A stretch of 64,000 nt of DNA from positions 2,942,501-3,006,500 of the forward strand of contig NZ_CP011388.1 in assembly GCF_001644605.1 (NCBI RefSeq), in the 5' to 3' direction. The notes beneath the pieces were generated by a model. The model did not search any database and had not been told where the DNA came from. It was given only the letters and a program-made list of their open reading frames with translations. This document shows, piece after piece, positions 9,561 through 17,867 of this stretch. Position 1 is the stretch's first letter. Every line of letters begins with the position of its first letter. This DNA comes from Paenibacillus swuensis. Its GTDB lineage: Bacteria; Bacillota; Bacilli; Paenibacillales; DY6. The position numbers and the translations under genes are program-made.

Positions 9561-12101
9561 GTGGTGTTGTGCAGACCGCGGCGTAGACGGACAAGTTTTA
9601 TGTTCATGGGTGTACTATTGATGATGTTAATAACTTTATTGCCAATCCAGGCCACCGGCTTAGCCGACAATTCTGCTAAAGCAAGCAAAGTCGTGCTGGT
9701 TGCCATTCCGGACTTATCTTTCGATGATTTTGCCAGTCTTACCCAAGTTAATGAGCTGGCTTCTCGAGGAGCTTTAGGGGCTCTAAATATACGTACTCCG
9801 CTCAAAGGTGAGTCGAACAGTTATCTGACGATTGGCGCTGGCGCTCCCGCGGCGGCACCTTCGGTTGAAGCACCCGGCTATGTCATCACACCCCAGAAGC
9901 TTTATGAAATTCAAGTCGGTCCCATTCCTGCGAACAGCGCGATTGTGGTTCCGGAGATTGCACATTTGCAAGCTGAGAATAAGAAAAGACTTCATGACGC
10001 CGAAGCAGGCTTATTAGGCGAAACTTTACATAAGAATAAGATTCCTGTCTATCTGTTTGGAAATCGGGATGCGCTTCCTTCGGACCGTCCCAATCAATTA
10101 GTCATTAAGCGCCAAGCGGCCTATATGATGATGGATCAACAAGGTGTTATCCCTTATGGAAATATGGGCGGAACGATGCTGATCAGAGATGAGACAAGCT
10201 CCTTGCCGAATACAACAAATTATCAAGCGATGCTGCAGGAATGGTCGGCGTTGCCTGCTGGTTCGGCTGCGGTCATGTTTGAGCTGGGGGATCTGGATCG
10301 GCTGTATGTGTCGCAAGGATTCTATTCGGCACAAAAGTGGACAGAGTCCAAGAAGACTATTCTTGGCCAAATGGATGATTTTATTGCTCAATTATCCAAA
10401 CAGCTGGGAGAGAAGGATCGTCTTATTCTATTCTCGCCGTCCGTCAATACCGATGCTGTAGCGGAGAAATCTTTACTTGCTCCGGTGTTGGTTTGGCAGG
10501 GGGGAAATGTTAAGGGAATTGTGAAAGGTCCTATAGGCTTCCATCAACAGTCGATGTTAAGCTCAGGGACGACGAAGCAGCCAGGACTCGTAGCCAATGT
10601 GGACATTGCCCCTACGGTGCTGCAGGCATGGGATATCCCGATCCCTCAGCAGATGAAGGGCATGCCGATGACCGCGGAAAAAATGACCGGCGGGGCTGCC
10701 TGGTTGCAACGTGAGCTGCAGGAAATGCAGACCGTATATAAGCTACGCCCAAGTCTGCTCTATTCGTTGGTGACGTATGAGGTCATCGTTCTTCTGTTGA
10801 GTTTAATGGCTGTTTTGCTCAGATGGCGGAGAGGTTTGTTCTGGATTCGAATGTGTTTGTTATCTATCTTGGCCGCGCCGATTCTGCTGTTGGCTATGGG
10901 ATGGTTGTCTCATTGGTCCATTGCCGGCCTGGTTTCCATCTTTATACTAGGAAGTTTGGCAACGGGTTATTTCCTGAGTTACCGAAGACATGAGTTTTCA
11001 TTAACCGTGTTAAGCTTAGGGATTGTTCTGTTTGTGGTCGCGGATGCTTTTACGGGATCCAGCGCAATGGAGCGATCCGTGCTTGGCTATGATCCCATGG
11101 TAGGCGCGCGCTATTACGGCATCGGCAATGAATTTGAAGGTGTGTTTATCGGAGCGGTCGTGCTAGCGGCATCATTGCTTCTGCAGCAGCTTCAATGGCG
11201 GAAGAAGAAGAGTCCTCAGGCGGAGCTGGGGGATGCGGGAGCTGGACGGGCAGATACGGGAGCGGGGCATGGTGATGCGGGAACGGAAAAGGGCAATGGA
11301 GAAGCGGGGCACGGGGATGCAGGAACGTTGCACATCACGCGTTCGCAAATTCACTCTGCGACGGTGGAGGAGGAAGAAGCGGAGTATATAGTGCGTACGG
11401 TGAGCACCACCACGGATGCGCTGCGCGGCAAGCTCGTTCCGCGCAGCGCGGTGTTCGGCGTGTCGCGCGGTACAATTCGCGCGTACAAGCTGGGTGTAGC
11501 GGCCGCGTTCCTGCTCGCGGTCGCCTTTCTCGCCGCGCCGGCGCTCGGGGCGGACGCGGGCGGCGCCATTGCCGCCGCCATCGCCTTCGGCGCCGCCGCG
11601 CTGCGCATGCTCCCCGGAAATGGCCTGCGGCCCATTTCCGTGCCGAGGCTGCTGCTGGTCGCAGCAGCCTCGGGCGCTGCAGCGCTAGCCCTGTTGTGGC
11701 TCCTCAACGCTGTGCTGCTGCCGCCCGCGGCAACAGCACAGCAGAGCCACATCGGGCGCGCGCTGCAGCTGCTCCAGGAGGGTCGACTTGATCAAATCGG
11801 CCACATCATCTTGCGCAAGCTTCAGATGAACTGGCATTTGATCAACGTCTCCGCCTGGAGCAAAGTGCTGATCACCTCCTTGGTGGTCATGGCGGTGATT
11901 GTGTTTCGCCCTCGCGGGGTGTTCCGCGAGTGGCAGGCGCGCTACCCGTATGTGATGCACGGGTTTAGCGCGAATACCGTCGGCGCCATTGCCGTGCTCG
12001 TCCTGAATGACTCGGGCATTGTCGCCGCCGCGACGCTCATCGTGTACGTGGCCGTCCCGATGTTGCTGCTGCGCCTGCAGGACGCTCCCCAATCGCGATA
12101 A
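9561..12101 (+). CDS. membrane protein with alkaline-phosphatase-like extracytoplasmic domain (846 aa)
   Basis: GTG 9561 is preceded by a GGGGG site 5-6 bases upstream; a second GTG at 9564 is possible. Residues 1-40 hold a basic stretch and a signal-like helix. Residues about 43-385 resemble an alkaline phosphatase/phosphomutase superfamily fold (VVLVAIPDLSFDD near the start, NVDIAPTVL near the end). From about 400 the protein has many membrane helices. The segment YYGIGNEFEGVFIG (about 515-528) recurs in similar bacterial membrane proteins I have seen. Residues about 554-595 are a Gly/Ala/Asp/His-rich low-complexity loop, and the DNA from about 11.4 to 11.8 kb is far more GC-rich than its surroundings. 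The substrate is unknown. Confidence 0.7.
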   Translation: MVLCRPRRRRTSFMFMGVLLMMLITLLPIQATGLADNSAKASKVVLVAIPDLSFDDFASLTQVNELASRGALGALNIRTPLKGESNSYLTIGAGAPAAAPSVEAPGYVITPQKLYEIQVGPIPANSAIVVPEIAHLQAENKKRLHDAEAGLLGETLHKNKIPVYLFGNRDALPSDRPNQLVIKRQAAYMMMDQQGVIPYGNMGGTMLIRDETSSLPNTTNYQAMLQEWSALPAGSAAVMFELGDLDRLYVSQGFYSAQKWTESKKTILGQMDDFIAQLSKQLGEKDRLILFSPSVNTDAVAEKSLLAPVLVWQGGNVKGIVKGPIGFHQQSMLSSGTTKQPGLVANVDIAPTVLQAWDIPIPQQMKGMPMTAEKMTGGAAWLQRELQEMQTVYKLRPSLLYSLVTYEVIVLLLSLMAVLLRWRRGLFWIRMCLLSILAAPILLLAMGWLSHWSIAGLVSIFILGSLATGYFLSYRRHEFSLTVLSLGIVLFVVADAFTGSSAMERSVLGYDPMVGARYYGIGNEFEGVFIGAVVLAASLLLQQLQWRKKKSPQAELGDAGAGRADTGAGHGDAGTEKGNGEAGHGDAGTLHITRSQIHSATVEEEEAEYIVRTVSTTTDALRGKLVPRSAVFGVSRGTIRAYKLGVAAAFLLAVAFLAAPALGADAGGAIAAAIAFGAAALRMLPGNGLRPISVPRLLLVAAASGAAALALLWLLNAVLLPPAATAQQSHIGRALQLLQEGRLDQIGHIILRKLQMNWHLINVSAWSKVLITSLVVMAVIVFRPRGVFREWQARYPYVMHGFSANTVGAIAVLVLNDSGIVAAATLIVYVAVPMLLLRLQDAPQSR

Positions 12102-12254
12102 TGTACATAACCGCAGCGCATTGTAGCCGAGCAGATCTAGCTAACAGTGGAGCCATAATGAATAAATGGCCTTATCCTACCTTGACCAATTGAGTTTTAC
12201 CGCGATAGTGTACAAATGCACATTATAGCCGCTCGGATCTAGCTAAAGTGGAGC
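12094..12254. repeat. two imperfect direct-repeat copies of about 55-60 bp
   Basis: Copy 1 (12094-12153) and copy 2 (12201-12254) both begin CGCGATA, share a TGTACA core and end with GATCTAGCTAA and AGTGGAGC. Copy 1 starts inside the last codons of the preceding gene. The 47 bases between them are unrelated. They do not form a CRISPR array (only two imperfect units, no repeat-spacer regularity). They may be members of an intergenic repeat family. Confidence 0.6.
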
Positions 12255-12349
12255 ATTCTGTCTGCCATTTCATACATAAGGAAATCACTTTCTCTCAAAT
12301 GCAGCACATTTACGCTATTCCCCGAGAATTTCGGTGATAATACAAAAAT

Positions 12350-12409
12350 AAAGAAACGAATTTCTCTCATGTGATGCCTAGAAAGCACATGAAGGAAGTT
12401 CGTTTCTTT
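12350..12409. repeat. hairpin repeat, copy 1 (also at 57.65 kb)
   Basis: Two 24-base arms (12350-12373 and 12386-12409) pair with only about three mismatches around a 12-base loop. The left arm contains a 21-base core (12353-12373) that is identical to 57651-57671 in the tRNA region. On the plus strand a T-rich tail follows (TTTGTTTT), so it may work as a terminator, but the identity over 45 kb marks it as a repeated element. It lies between the convergent genes at 9561 and ydiF. Confidence 0.7.
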
Positions 12410-12489
12410 GTTTTCCGAAATTATTAATTAGTTGTCAAAAATAAGGTAAATGAGTGTAAGACGAGCGAAAACAGGTTCCTTAAAGTGTG

Positions 12490-12660
12490 AATGCAGACCA
12501 GCACAACCAGCACAACCAGCACGATCAGCATATTCAGGATATCCAGCATTGCCAGCAGCACCAACAAAACACCTGCTTGCGGCTCTTGGCTAAAATTCTC
12601 TAAATGCTGCTCCGCACACGCTCCGCACACGCCCAGCACTCCGCACACGCTCCTCACTCG
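12490..12660. repeat. short low-complexity and tandem repeats between convergent genes
   Basis: Bases 12494-12560 carry CAGCACAAC-type units repeated with small changes. Bases 12610-12649 hold three copies of the 11-mer CTCCGCACACG (12610-12620, 12621-12631, 12639-12649). They lie just past the stop of ydiF. I see no convincing gene in 12102-12676: the reading frames there are repeat-encoded and lack ribosome-binding sites. Confidence 0.55.
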
Positions 12661-12676
12661 CACCTCATTCACTCCA

Positions 12677-14611
12677 TCACTCCATCAAACTTTCCCACTC
12701 CGCATAAATATTTTCCAAAGCCTGTTTCGATTGCTCGATTTTGGTGGTAATTTCCTGTAAGAGCACATAATCGTTAAATACAACGGGATTCGCCATTTCG
12801 ACTTCCTTCTCGGTAATATCCGACTCCAATCGGGCAATTTCCGCTTCCAACTGCTCCAACTTTCGTTGCCGGTTGCGTTCATCCCGTTTGGCTTGCTTCT
12901 CCGATTCATAGCTTACTGCTTTTTCGACAGCGTCTGATGGCCGGGATGGCTTATCTTTCGCCGTTTTTTGCTGTTCTTCGGCTTTTAACTCCTCAATTTC
13001 TTGCAGCTTCTCTAAATATTCATCATAATTTCCCAGGAAATGATTAGCGCCGCCCGGAGTCAATTCAACAATTCTCTCAGCCATCTTGTTCAGGAAGTAT
13101 CGATCATGCGATATAAAAAGCAGAGTGCCGTCGAAATCCATCAACGAAGCCTCCAACACTTCCTTGCTATATAGGTCCAAATGATTCGTAGGCTCATCGA
13201 GAATCAGCACGTTAGCCTTCAACAACATCAGCTTGGCCAAAGAAACCCGTGCCTTCTCCCCGCCGCTCAACGCCGAAATGCGCTTCAACACATCCTCGCC
13301 GCTAAATAGAAAATTGCCCAACACCGTACGAATCCGGGATTCCTCCAAATGCGAATAGTTGCTCCAAAGCTCTTCCAGCACCGTGTTCTGCGGGTTCAGA
13401 CCCGTTTGTTCCTGATCGTAATATCCGATTTTCACGTTCGAACCCCAACGATAACTTCCCGAGAAGGGCTCCCGCTGCCCGACCAAAGTCTTAAGCAGCG
13501 TAGATTTACCGATACCGTTCGGACCGATCAGCGCCGCCGTATCCCCGCGTTTCAGGTCGAAAGTCACATGATCGAACAGTTTCACCTCACCGTCAAAAGA
13601 AACCGACACATCCTGCACGAACAGCACGTCTTTTCCTGTCGTTTGCTCCACCTCAAAGGAGAAGCTGGCTTTCTTTAAATCCCCCATAGGCTTGTCGAGG
13701 CGATCCATTTTCTCAAGTGCCTTGCGCCGACTTTGAGCCCGTTTCGTTGTAGAGGCCCGCACAATATTCTTTTGCACAAAATCCTCGAGCTTCGAAATCT
13801 CATCTTGCTGTTTCTCAAACAATTTCATCTGAATCTCATATTCCTGAGCCTTCAGTTCCATAAAACGAGAATAGTTACCGGTATAACGCTTCGATTGATG
13901 ACGCTCAATCTCGTAGATGGTGCCAACTAATGCATCCAGGAAGTAGCGGTCATGCGACACAACCAGAATCGCGCCCGGATAAGAACGCAGATACCCTTCC
14001 AGCCAAGTTAATGTAGGAATATCAAGATAGTTGGTTGGCTCATCGAGCATCAGCAGGTCCGGGGATTGAAGGAGGATGCGCGCTAAGGCCAAACGCGTTT
14101 TTTGCCCGCCGCTTAATGTATGTATTAACGTCTCCGCAGGGAAGTCGCCGAATCCCATGCCGTGAAGGACGCCGCGAATGCGCGCCTGAATCTCGTAGCC
14201 GCCTTGTTCCCGAAACCACTCCGACTTGGCCGCATAGCGTTGCATGACATCCGCATACTCCCGCTCATTCGCCAGCACCTCCGGCTCCGACATCCGAGCT
14301 TCCAACTCCCGAATCTCCTTCTCCACAGCCAAAATAGGCGCGAACACATGCAACATCTCATTCCAGATCGTACGGTCGGACTGTAACCCGCTGTTCTGGG
14401 CTAGATAGCCGATTTTCGTTTCCTTGGATTTGAAGATCTCCCCGCCGTCATGGCTCATCTCACCGGCCAGTATTTTCAGCAAAGTGGATTTGCCCGCCCC
14501 GTTGACGCCTACCAGACCAATTCGTTCTTTCTCCAAAACTTGAAGCGATATATTTGATAAGACTGTTTTTACTCCGTAATTTTTGCGTATGCTGTTGGCT
14601 TGAAGCAACAT
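12677..14611 (-). CDS. ydiF: ABC-F family ATPase YdiF (644 aa)
   Basis: The start is ATG at 14611, with GGGAGGG a few bases upstream; an upstream in-frame ATG at 14743 has no such site and would add an unlikely 44 residues. Two ABC domains lie in tandem without membrane segments: Walker A GVNGAGKS and GPNGIGKS, signature LSGGQ and LSGGE, and Walker B LMLDEPTN and LILDEPTN. The inter-domain linker and a charged C-terminal coiled coil (about 535-640) are typical of ABC-F proteins, which act on the ribosome. Length matches B. subtilis YdiF (about 640), and the downstream order moaC-tat-groESL supports orthology. It is transcribed divergently from the cyclo-ligase gene. Confidence 0.9.
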   Translation of the reverse strand: MLLQANSIRKNYGVKTVLSNISLQVLEKERIGLVGVNGAGKSTLLKILAGEMSHDGGEIFKSKETKIGYLAQNSGLQSDRTIWNEMLHVFAPILAVEKEIRELEARMSEPEVLANEREYADVMQRYAAKSEWFREQGGYEIQARIRGVLHGMGFGDFPAETLIHTLSGGQKTRLALARILLQSPDLLMLDEPTNYLDIPTLTWLEGYLRSYPGAILVVSHDRYFLDALVGTIYEIERHQSKRYTGNYSRFMELKAQEYEIQMKLFEKQQDEISKLEDFVQKNIVRASTTKRAQSRRKALEKMDRLDKPMGDLKKASFSFEVEQTTGKDVLFVQDVSVSFDGEVKLFDHVTFDLKRGDTAALIGPNGIGKSTLLKTLVGQREPFSGSYRWGSNVKIGYYDQEQTGLNPQNTVLEELWSNYSHLEESRIRTVLGNFLFSGEDVLKRISALSGGEKARVSLAKLMLLKANVLILDEPTNHLDLYSKEVLEASLMDFDGTLLFISHDRYFLNKMAERIVELTPGGANHFLGNYDEYLEKLQEIEELKAEEQQKTAKDKPSRPSDAVEKAVSYESEKQAKRDERNRQRKLEQLEAEIARLESDITEKEVEMANPVVFNDYVLLQEITTKIEQSKQALENIYAEWESLME

Positions 14612-14760
14612 GTGAAACCCTCCCGAAAATCTTGCTTCCTCTAGTTTACATGAATTTTCAGCAGGTTGCGACAGCATCCCCCCGGAAACACATTCTGATT
14701 TCGCCCCAAAACATGTTAAAATATAACTATAATCATCTTTCAAAGAATGGATTTGGAACT

Positions 14761-15369
14761 ATGACGGATCTAAAGGATATGAAAAAGCTGTTAAGAGCCG
14801 AAGTCATCCGCCAACGTGCAGAGCTCACCTCACAGGAACATGCAGAGAAATCCAAAGCCGCCTGTATACATGCGCAACACTTGCTAACCTCTTATTTCAA
14901 ATCAGGCTCGACCCTGTTAACCTACATTCCGTTTGGAACTGAAATCGACGTTACTCCTTTAATGGATTGGTGGCGGAAGCGCGGCGGCAACATTGCCGTA
15001 CCCAAAGTGGATATGGCGAAGCGCTCCATGATGTTTTATATCATTAATAAATCGGATGACCTCGTTCAGGGTGCATATGGTATTTTGGAGCCGAGAGAGG
15101 GCTTGGAGCTTTATGAAGCTTGGGAGGAGGCCGTTGCGCTGATCGTTCCTGGGTCTGCTTTTGACCGTAATGGGGGAAGGCTTGGGATGGGCGGAGGATA
15201 TTATGACCGTTTTCTGCAAAAGGTTGTTGGGAGTACAAATTCGCCAGTCCGCATAGGCATCGCGTTTCAATGTCAGCTGGTTGATCAGATCCCCATGGAA
15301 CCGCATGATTTCGACGTTCAACAGCTGGTTACGGAGCAGGGTACTCTGGATTGTATTTCCAAAACTTAA
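14761..15369 (+). CDS. 5-formyltetrahydrofolate cyclo-ligase (202 aa)
   Basis: The enzyme converts 5-formyl-THF to 5,10-methenyl-THF using ATP, returning the stored folate to one-carbon metabolism. The diagnostic C-terminal motif is visible as FDRNGGRLGMGGGYYDRFL (about residues 137-155), and an N-terminal basic stretch (MKKLLRAEVIRQR) fits the nucleotide-binding start of the family. I chose ATG 14761, which gives the family length of about 190-200; an upstream open frame to 14554 overlaps the divergent ydiF and is not credible. It stands alone, facing away from ydiF. Confidence 0.9.
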   Translation: MTDLKDMKKLLRAEVIRQRAELTSQEHAEKSKAACIHAQHLLTSYFKSGSTLLTYIPFGTEIDVTPLMDWWRKRGGNIAVPKVDMAKRSMMFYIINKSDDLVQGAYGILEPREGLELYEAWEEAVALIVPGSAFDRNGGRLGMGGGYYDRFLQKVVGSTNSPVRIGIAFQCQLVDQIPMEPHDFDVQQLVTEQGTLDCISKT

Positions 15370-15386
15370 TAATTTATTAACTTCAG

Positions 15387-15415
15387 TTGACAAGCTTTCC
15401 TGAGCATGAAACAAT
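15387..15415 (+). promoter_or_regulatory. possible SigA promoter for the molybdenum-cofactor genes
   Basis: TTGACA (15387-15392) is followed after 17 bases by AACAAT (15410-15415, four of six matches to TATAAT). The start of transcription would lie near 15422, 50 bases ahead of moaC. The -35 is perfect and the -10 weak. Confidence 0.4.
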
Positions 15416-15471
15416 GTGGACAAAGTCACGAAAATTACAGGAAGTTCTCACAATTAAACGGAGGCGGTTCT

Positions 15472-15954
15472 GTGAGCGATTCAGGCGGTTTCACGCATTT
15501 CAATGAACAGGGACGCGCGCATATGGTCGACGTTTCGGACAAAGAGATCACCAAGCGGGAAGCATGCGCAAGAACAACAGTTACCATGCACCCCGATACA
15601 TTGGTTCTGATCCGTAAAGGCGGTTTAGCCAAAGGCGATGTGCTGGCGGTTTCACAAGTGGCGGGTATTATGGCGGCCAAGAACACGGCGAATTGGATTC
15701 CCATGTGTCATCCGTTGCCTCTGACAGGAATTAATATTGAATTTAGCGATAATGGTCATCATGAGTTATATATAGAAGCAACAGTGAGAACAACCGGAAA
15801 AACCGGGGTGGAGATGGAGGCTTTAACCGCTGTCTCTGCAACGGCTTTGACCGTATACGATATGTGCAAGGCTGTGCAAAAGGATATGATTATCGGACCT
15901 ACGCTGCTTATTTCCAAAACCGGGGGTAAGAGCGATTACACTTCTGTAACCTAA
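15472..15954 (+). CDS. moaC: cyclic pyranopterin monophosphate synthase MoaC
   Basis: MoaC turns the MoaA product (3',8-cyclo-GTP) into cyclic pyranopterin monophosphate, the first stable molybdopterin precursor. GTG 15472 has GGAGG at 15460-15464 and gives 160 residues, the usual MoaC length; a frame extending to 15406 lacks a site. Family motifs include [16 protein letters not shown] near the start, [20 protein letters not shown] with the catalytic-region MCHPL, and the closing [20 protein letters not shown] with KAVQKDM. It is followed by mogA and a molybdopterin-binding protein gene. No moaA, moaD or moaE is in the window. Confidence 0.95.
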   Translation: MSDSGGFTHFNEQGRAHMVDVSDKEITKREACARTTVTMHPDTLVLIRKGGLAKGDVLAVSQVAGIMAAKNTANWIPMCHPLPLTGINIEFSDNGHHELYIEATVRTTGKTGVEMEALTAVSATALTVYDMCKAVQKDMIIGPTLLISKTGGKSDYTSVT

Positions 15955-15977
15955 ATTAATCAGGGGAGGGATAGAGC

Positions 15978-16478
15978 ATGAATTGGAGAGTTGCAATATT
16001 GACTGCCAGTGACAAGGGGTCACGGGGAGAACGGGAAGATACAAGCGCTCAGGTTATTCGCGAGCTGGTGGAAGAAGAACTTCAGGGAGAAATCGTGGAA
16101 TACCGGATCGTTCCGGACGAGGTGAATGATATCAGCGCGGCGTTGATTGAAATGGCGGAGTACTACCAAGCGGATCTGATCCTGACCACAGGCGGAACCG
16201 GGCTAAGTCCGCGTGATGTTACGCCGGAAGCCACGCTCAAGGTCGTGGAACGGTTAGTGCCGGGAATCGCCGAAGCGATGCGGATCGCCTCGATGGAGAA
16301 AACACGCCGGGCGATGCTTTCGCGGGGAATTTGCGGATTGCGCGGACAGACGCTGATTATTAATTTGCCGGGCAGTCCTAAGGGCGTAGCTGAGAATTTG
16401 GATGCGATTATGGATCAATTGCCGCATGCCTTGCAAATTCTGACGGGACGTATCGGAGAACATACGTATGAATCCTGA
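15978..16478 (+). CDS. mogA: molybdopterin adenylyltransferase (MogA/MoaB type)
   Basis: This 166-residue protein adenylates molybdopterin before metal insertion. It shows the MoCF fold signatures: the TTGGTGLSPRDVTPEA loop (about residues 74-89) and the GS-P-K-G-V-x-E-N-L segment near the C-terminus. ATG 15978 follows GGGGAGGG. It lies 23 bases after moaC, and its stop overlaps the next gene by 11 bases, so the three genes form one operon. MogA and MoaB are close relatives, so the exact symbol is uncertain. Confidence 0.88.
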   Translation: MNWRVAILTASDKGSRGEREDTSAQVIRELVEEELQGEIVEYRIVPDEVNDISAALIEMAEYYQADLILTTGGTGLSPRDVTPEATLKVVERLVPGIAEAMRIASMEKTRRAMLSRGICGLRGQTLIINLPGSPKGVAENLDAIMDQLPHALQILTGRIGEHTYES

Positions 16479-17478
16479 TTCCATGCTTCGCGAAGTTAAA
16501 GTGGAGGATGCGGTCGGGATGGTGCTGGCCCATGATTTGACCCAGATTATTCCTGGGCAATTTAAGGGCCGTTTGTTTCATAAGGGCCATGTCATTACCG
16601 AGCAGGATATCCCAAGCTTACTGAACATCGGCAAAGAACATATTTACATTATGGAATTGCAGCAAGGCTATCTGCACGAGGATGAAGCGGCGGGGCGCAT
16701 GGCTAGGGCTGTATGCGGAAATCACATTGTGTTGTCAAGTCCCCATGAGGGAAAAGTGACGTTAAAGTCTGAAATTCACGGGTTGGCCTACATTCACAAG
16801 CCTTTCATAGATGAAGTGAATCGTCTTGGTGAAATTGCGATGGCGACGGTGAAGTCGGATACGGTTGTGCAACCTGGGCAAGCGTTAGTCGGAACACGCG
16901 TGATCCCGTTGATCGTGGAGGAAAGCAAAATCGCAACCGTGGAAAGGTTGGCTGCGGAGTATGGCGGCGGGGGGCAGGCGTTGGTGTCCGTGAAGCCTTT
17001 TCGTTCATTAAAGGTCGGGTTAATCACAACCGGCAGCGAAGTGTTCAAAGGGCGGATTCAGGACAAATTCGGCCCTGTCGTCCGGAACAAAGTAGCCGCT
17101 TTCGGCTCCGAGGTGATCGAGCAGCGGCTTGTATCGGATGATATGAAACGCATTGTGGAGGAAATTCATTACTTCAAGGATGCCGGTTGTGAGCTCATTC
17201 TGGTGACGGGAGGCATGTCAGTCGACCCGGACGATCGGACACCGGGCGCGATTAAAGCTTCCGGGGCGGAGATTGTCAGTTACGGCACCCCGATGCTGCC
17301 CGGATCGATGCTGATGATGGCTTATTTGGACGGCATTCCGATTATGGGTTTACCGGGTTGTGTGATGCATGATCCTTATACTTCCTTTGATGTGCTGTTG
17401 CCGAGAGTTTGTGCGGGTGAAGTTATTTTGCGCGAAGATATAGTGGCGATGGGGTATGGCGGTATGCAGGGTTGTTAA
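16468..17478 (+). CDS. MoeA/CinA-like molybdopterin-binding protein (336 aa)
   Basis: The C-terminal half (about residues 183-325) is a MoCF molybdopterin-binding domain with TTGSEVFKGRIQDKFGP, VTGGMSVDPDDRTPGAI and GLPGCVMHDPYTSFD, as in MoeA-type proteins. The N-terminal half differs from canonical MoeA and is shorter overall (336 against about 400). It therefore fits the uncharacterised molybdopterin-binding-protein group of Firmicutes better than true MoeA. ATG 16468 lies inside the end of mogA, which suggests coupled translation. Likely role: binding molybdopterin or its adenylated form during cofactor maturation; whether it inserts molybdate is not shown. Confidence 0.85.
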   Translation: MNPDSMLREVKVEDAVGMVLAHDLTQIIPGQFKGRLFHKGHVITEQDIPSLLNIGKEHIYIMELQQGYLHEDEAAGRMARAVCGNHIVLSSPHEGKVTLKSEIHGLAYIHKPFIDEVNRLGEIAMATVKSDTVVQPGQALVGTRVIPLIVEESKIATVERLAAEYGGGGQALVSVKPFRSLKVGLITTGSEVFKGRIQDKFGPVVRNKVAAFGSEVIEQRLVSDDMKRIVEEIHYFKDAGCELILVTGGMSVDPDDRTPGAIKASGAEIVSYGTPMLPGSMLMMAYLDGIPIMGLPGCVMHDPYTSFDVLLPRVCAGEVILREDIVAMGYGGMQGC

Positions 17479-17574
17479 GTTTTCGTTACAATTTCCGGAA
17501 ACCGATGTTTTTGGGACAAGAATCGGATACAATGGGAAGATAGCACGACAATTCGTCTACCTGGAGGAATATTC

Positions 17575-17823
17575 ATGGGTTTAAACAGTATCGGACCTAC
17601 GGGTTTTATTCTATTAGTAGTTATTGCATTACTGTTGTTCGGACCGAATAAGTTGCCTGAGCTGGGACGCGCATTCGGAAGAACGTTGCGTGAATTTAAG
17701 CAAGGGGCCAAAGATATGATGTCTGACGATGATGATAAGCCGCGCCGTCAGGATATTACACCCGGAGATGCCGGGAGGCTCGATGCCGAACGTAAAGACG
17801 ACAACCGCCGGTTGCCTGAATAA
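17575..17823 (+). CDS. tatA: twin-arginine translocase subunit TatA
   Basis: This 82-residue protein has the TatA layout: a short N-terminal membrane helix (about residues 8-22, FILLVVIALLLFGPNKLPEL with the FGP hinge), an amphipathic helix (GRAFGRTLREFKQGAKDMM) and a charged tail. TatA oligomers form the size-adjustable pore for folded proteins. GGAGG sits 7 bases before ATG 17575. It pairs with tatC 44 bases downstream. It follows molybdenum-cofactor genes, which makes sense because many cofactor-loaded molybdoenzymes leave the cell folded through Tat. Confidence 0.95.
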   Translation: MGLNSIGPTGFILLVVIALLLFGPNKLPELGRAFGRTLREFKQGAKDMMSDDDDKPRRQDITPGDAGRLDAERKDDNRRLPE

Positions 17824-17839
17824 TTGAATGTAAGAGTTG

Positions 17840-17861
17840 CCCCTTCCGCCAACGGGAGGGG
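17840..17861 (+). promoter_or_regulatory. hairpin covering the tatC ribosome-binding site
   Basis: CCCCTTCC (17840-17847) can pair with GGGAGGGG (17854-17861; one G-U pair) around a 6-base loop. The right arm is the Shine-Dalgarno sequence of the tatC start at 17868. If formed, it would limit tatC translation relative to tatA, which Tat systems need in excess. The pairing is seen; the effect is inferred. Confidence 0.4.
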
Positions 17862-17867
17862 ATTGTT

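Noticed and set aside
12094-12254. Direct repeats as a CRISPR array
   Set aside because: Only two imperfect units, one inside a gene end, with no cas genes.
12350-12409. Hairpin repeat as an insertion sequence or MITE
   Set aside because: No transposase and no target-site duplication that I can see; the arms meet in a short loop. I kept it only as a hairpin repeat.
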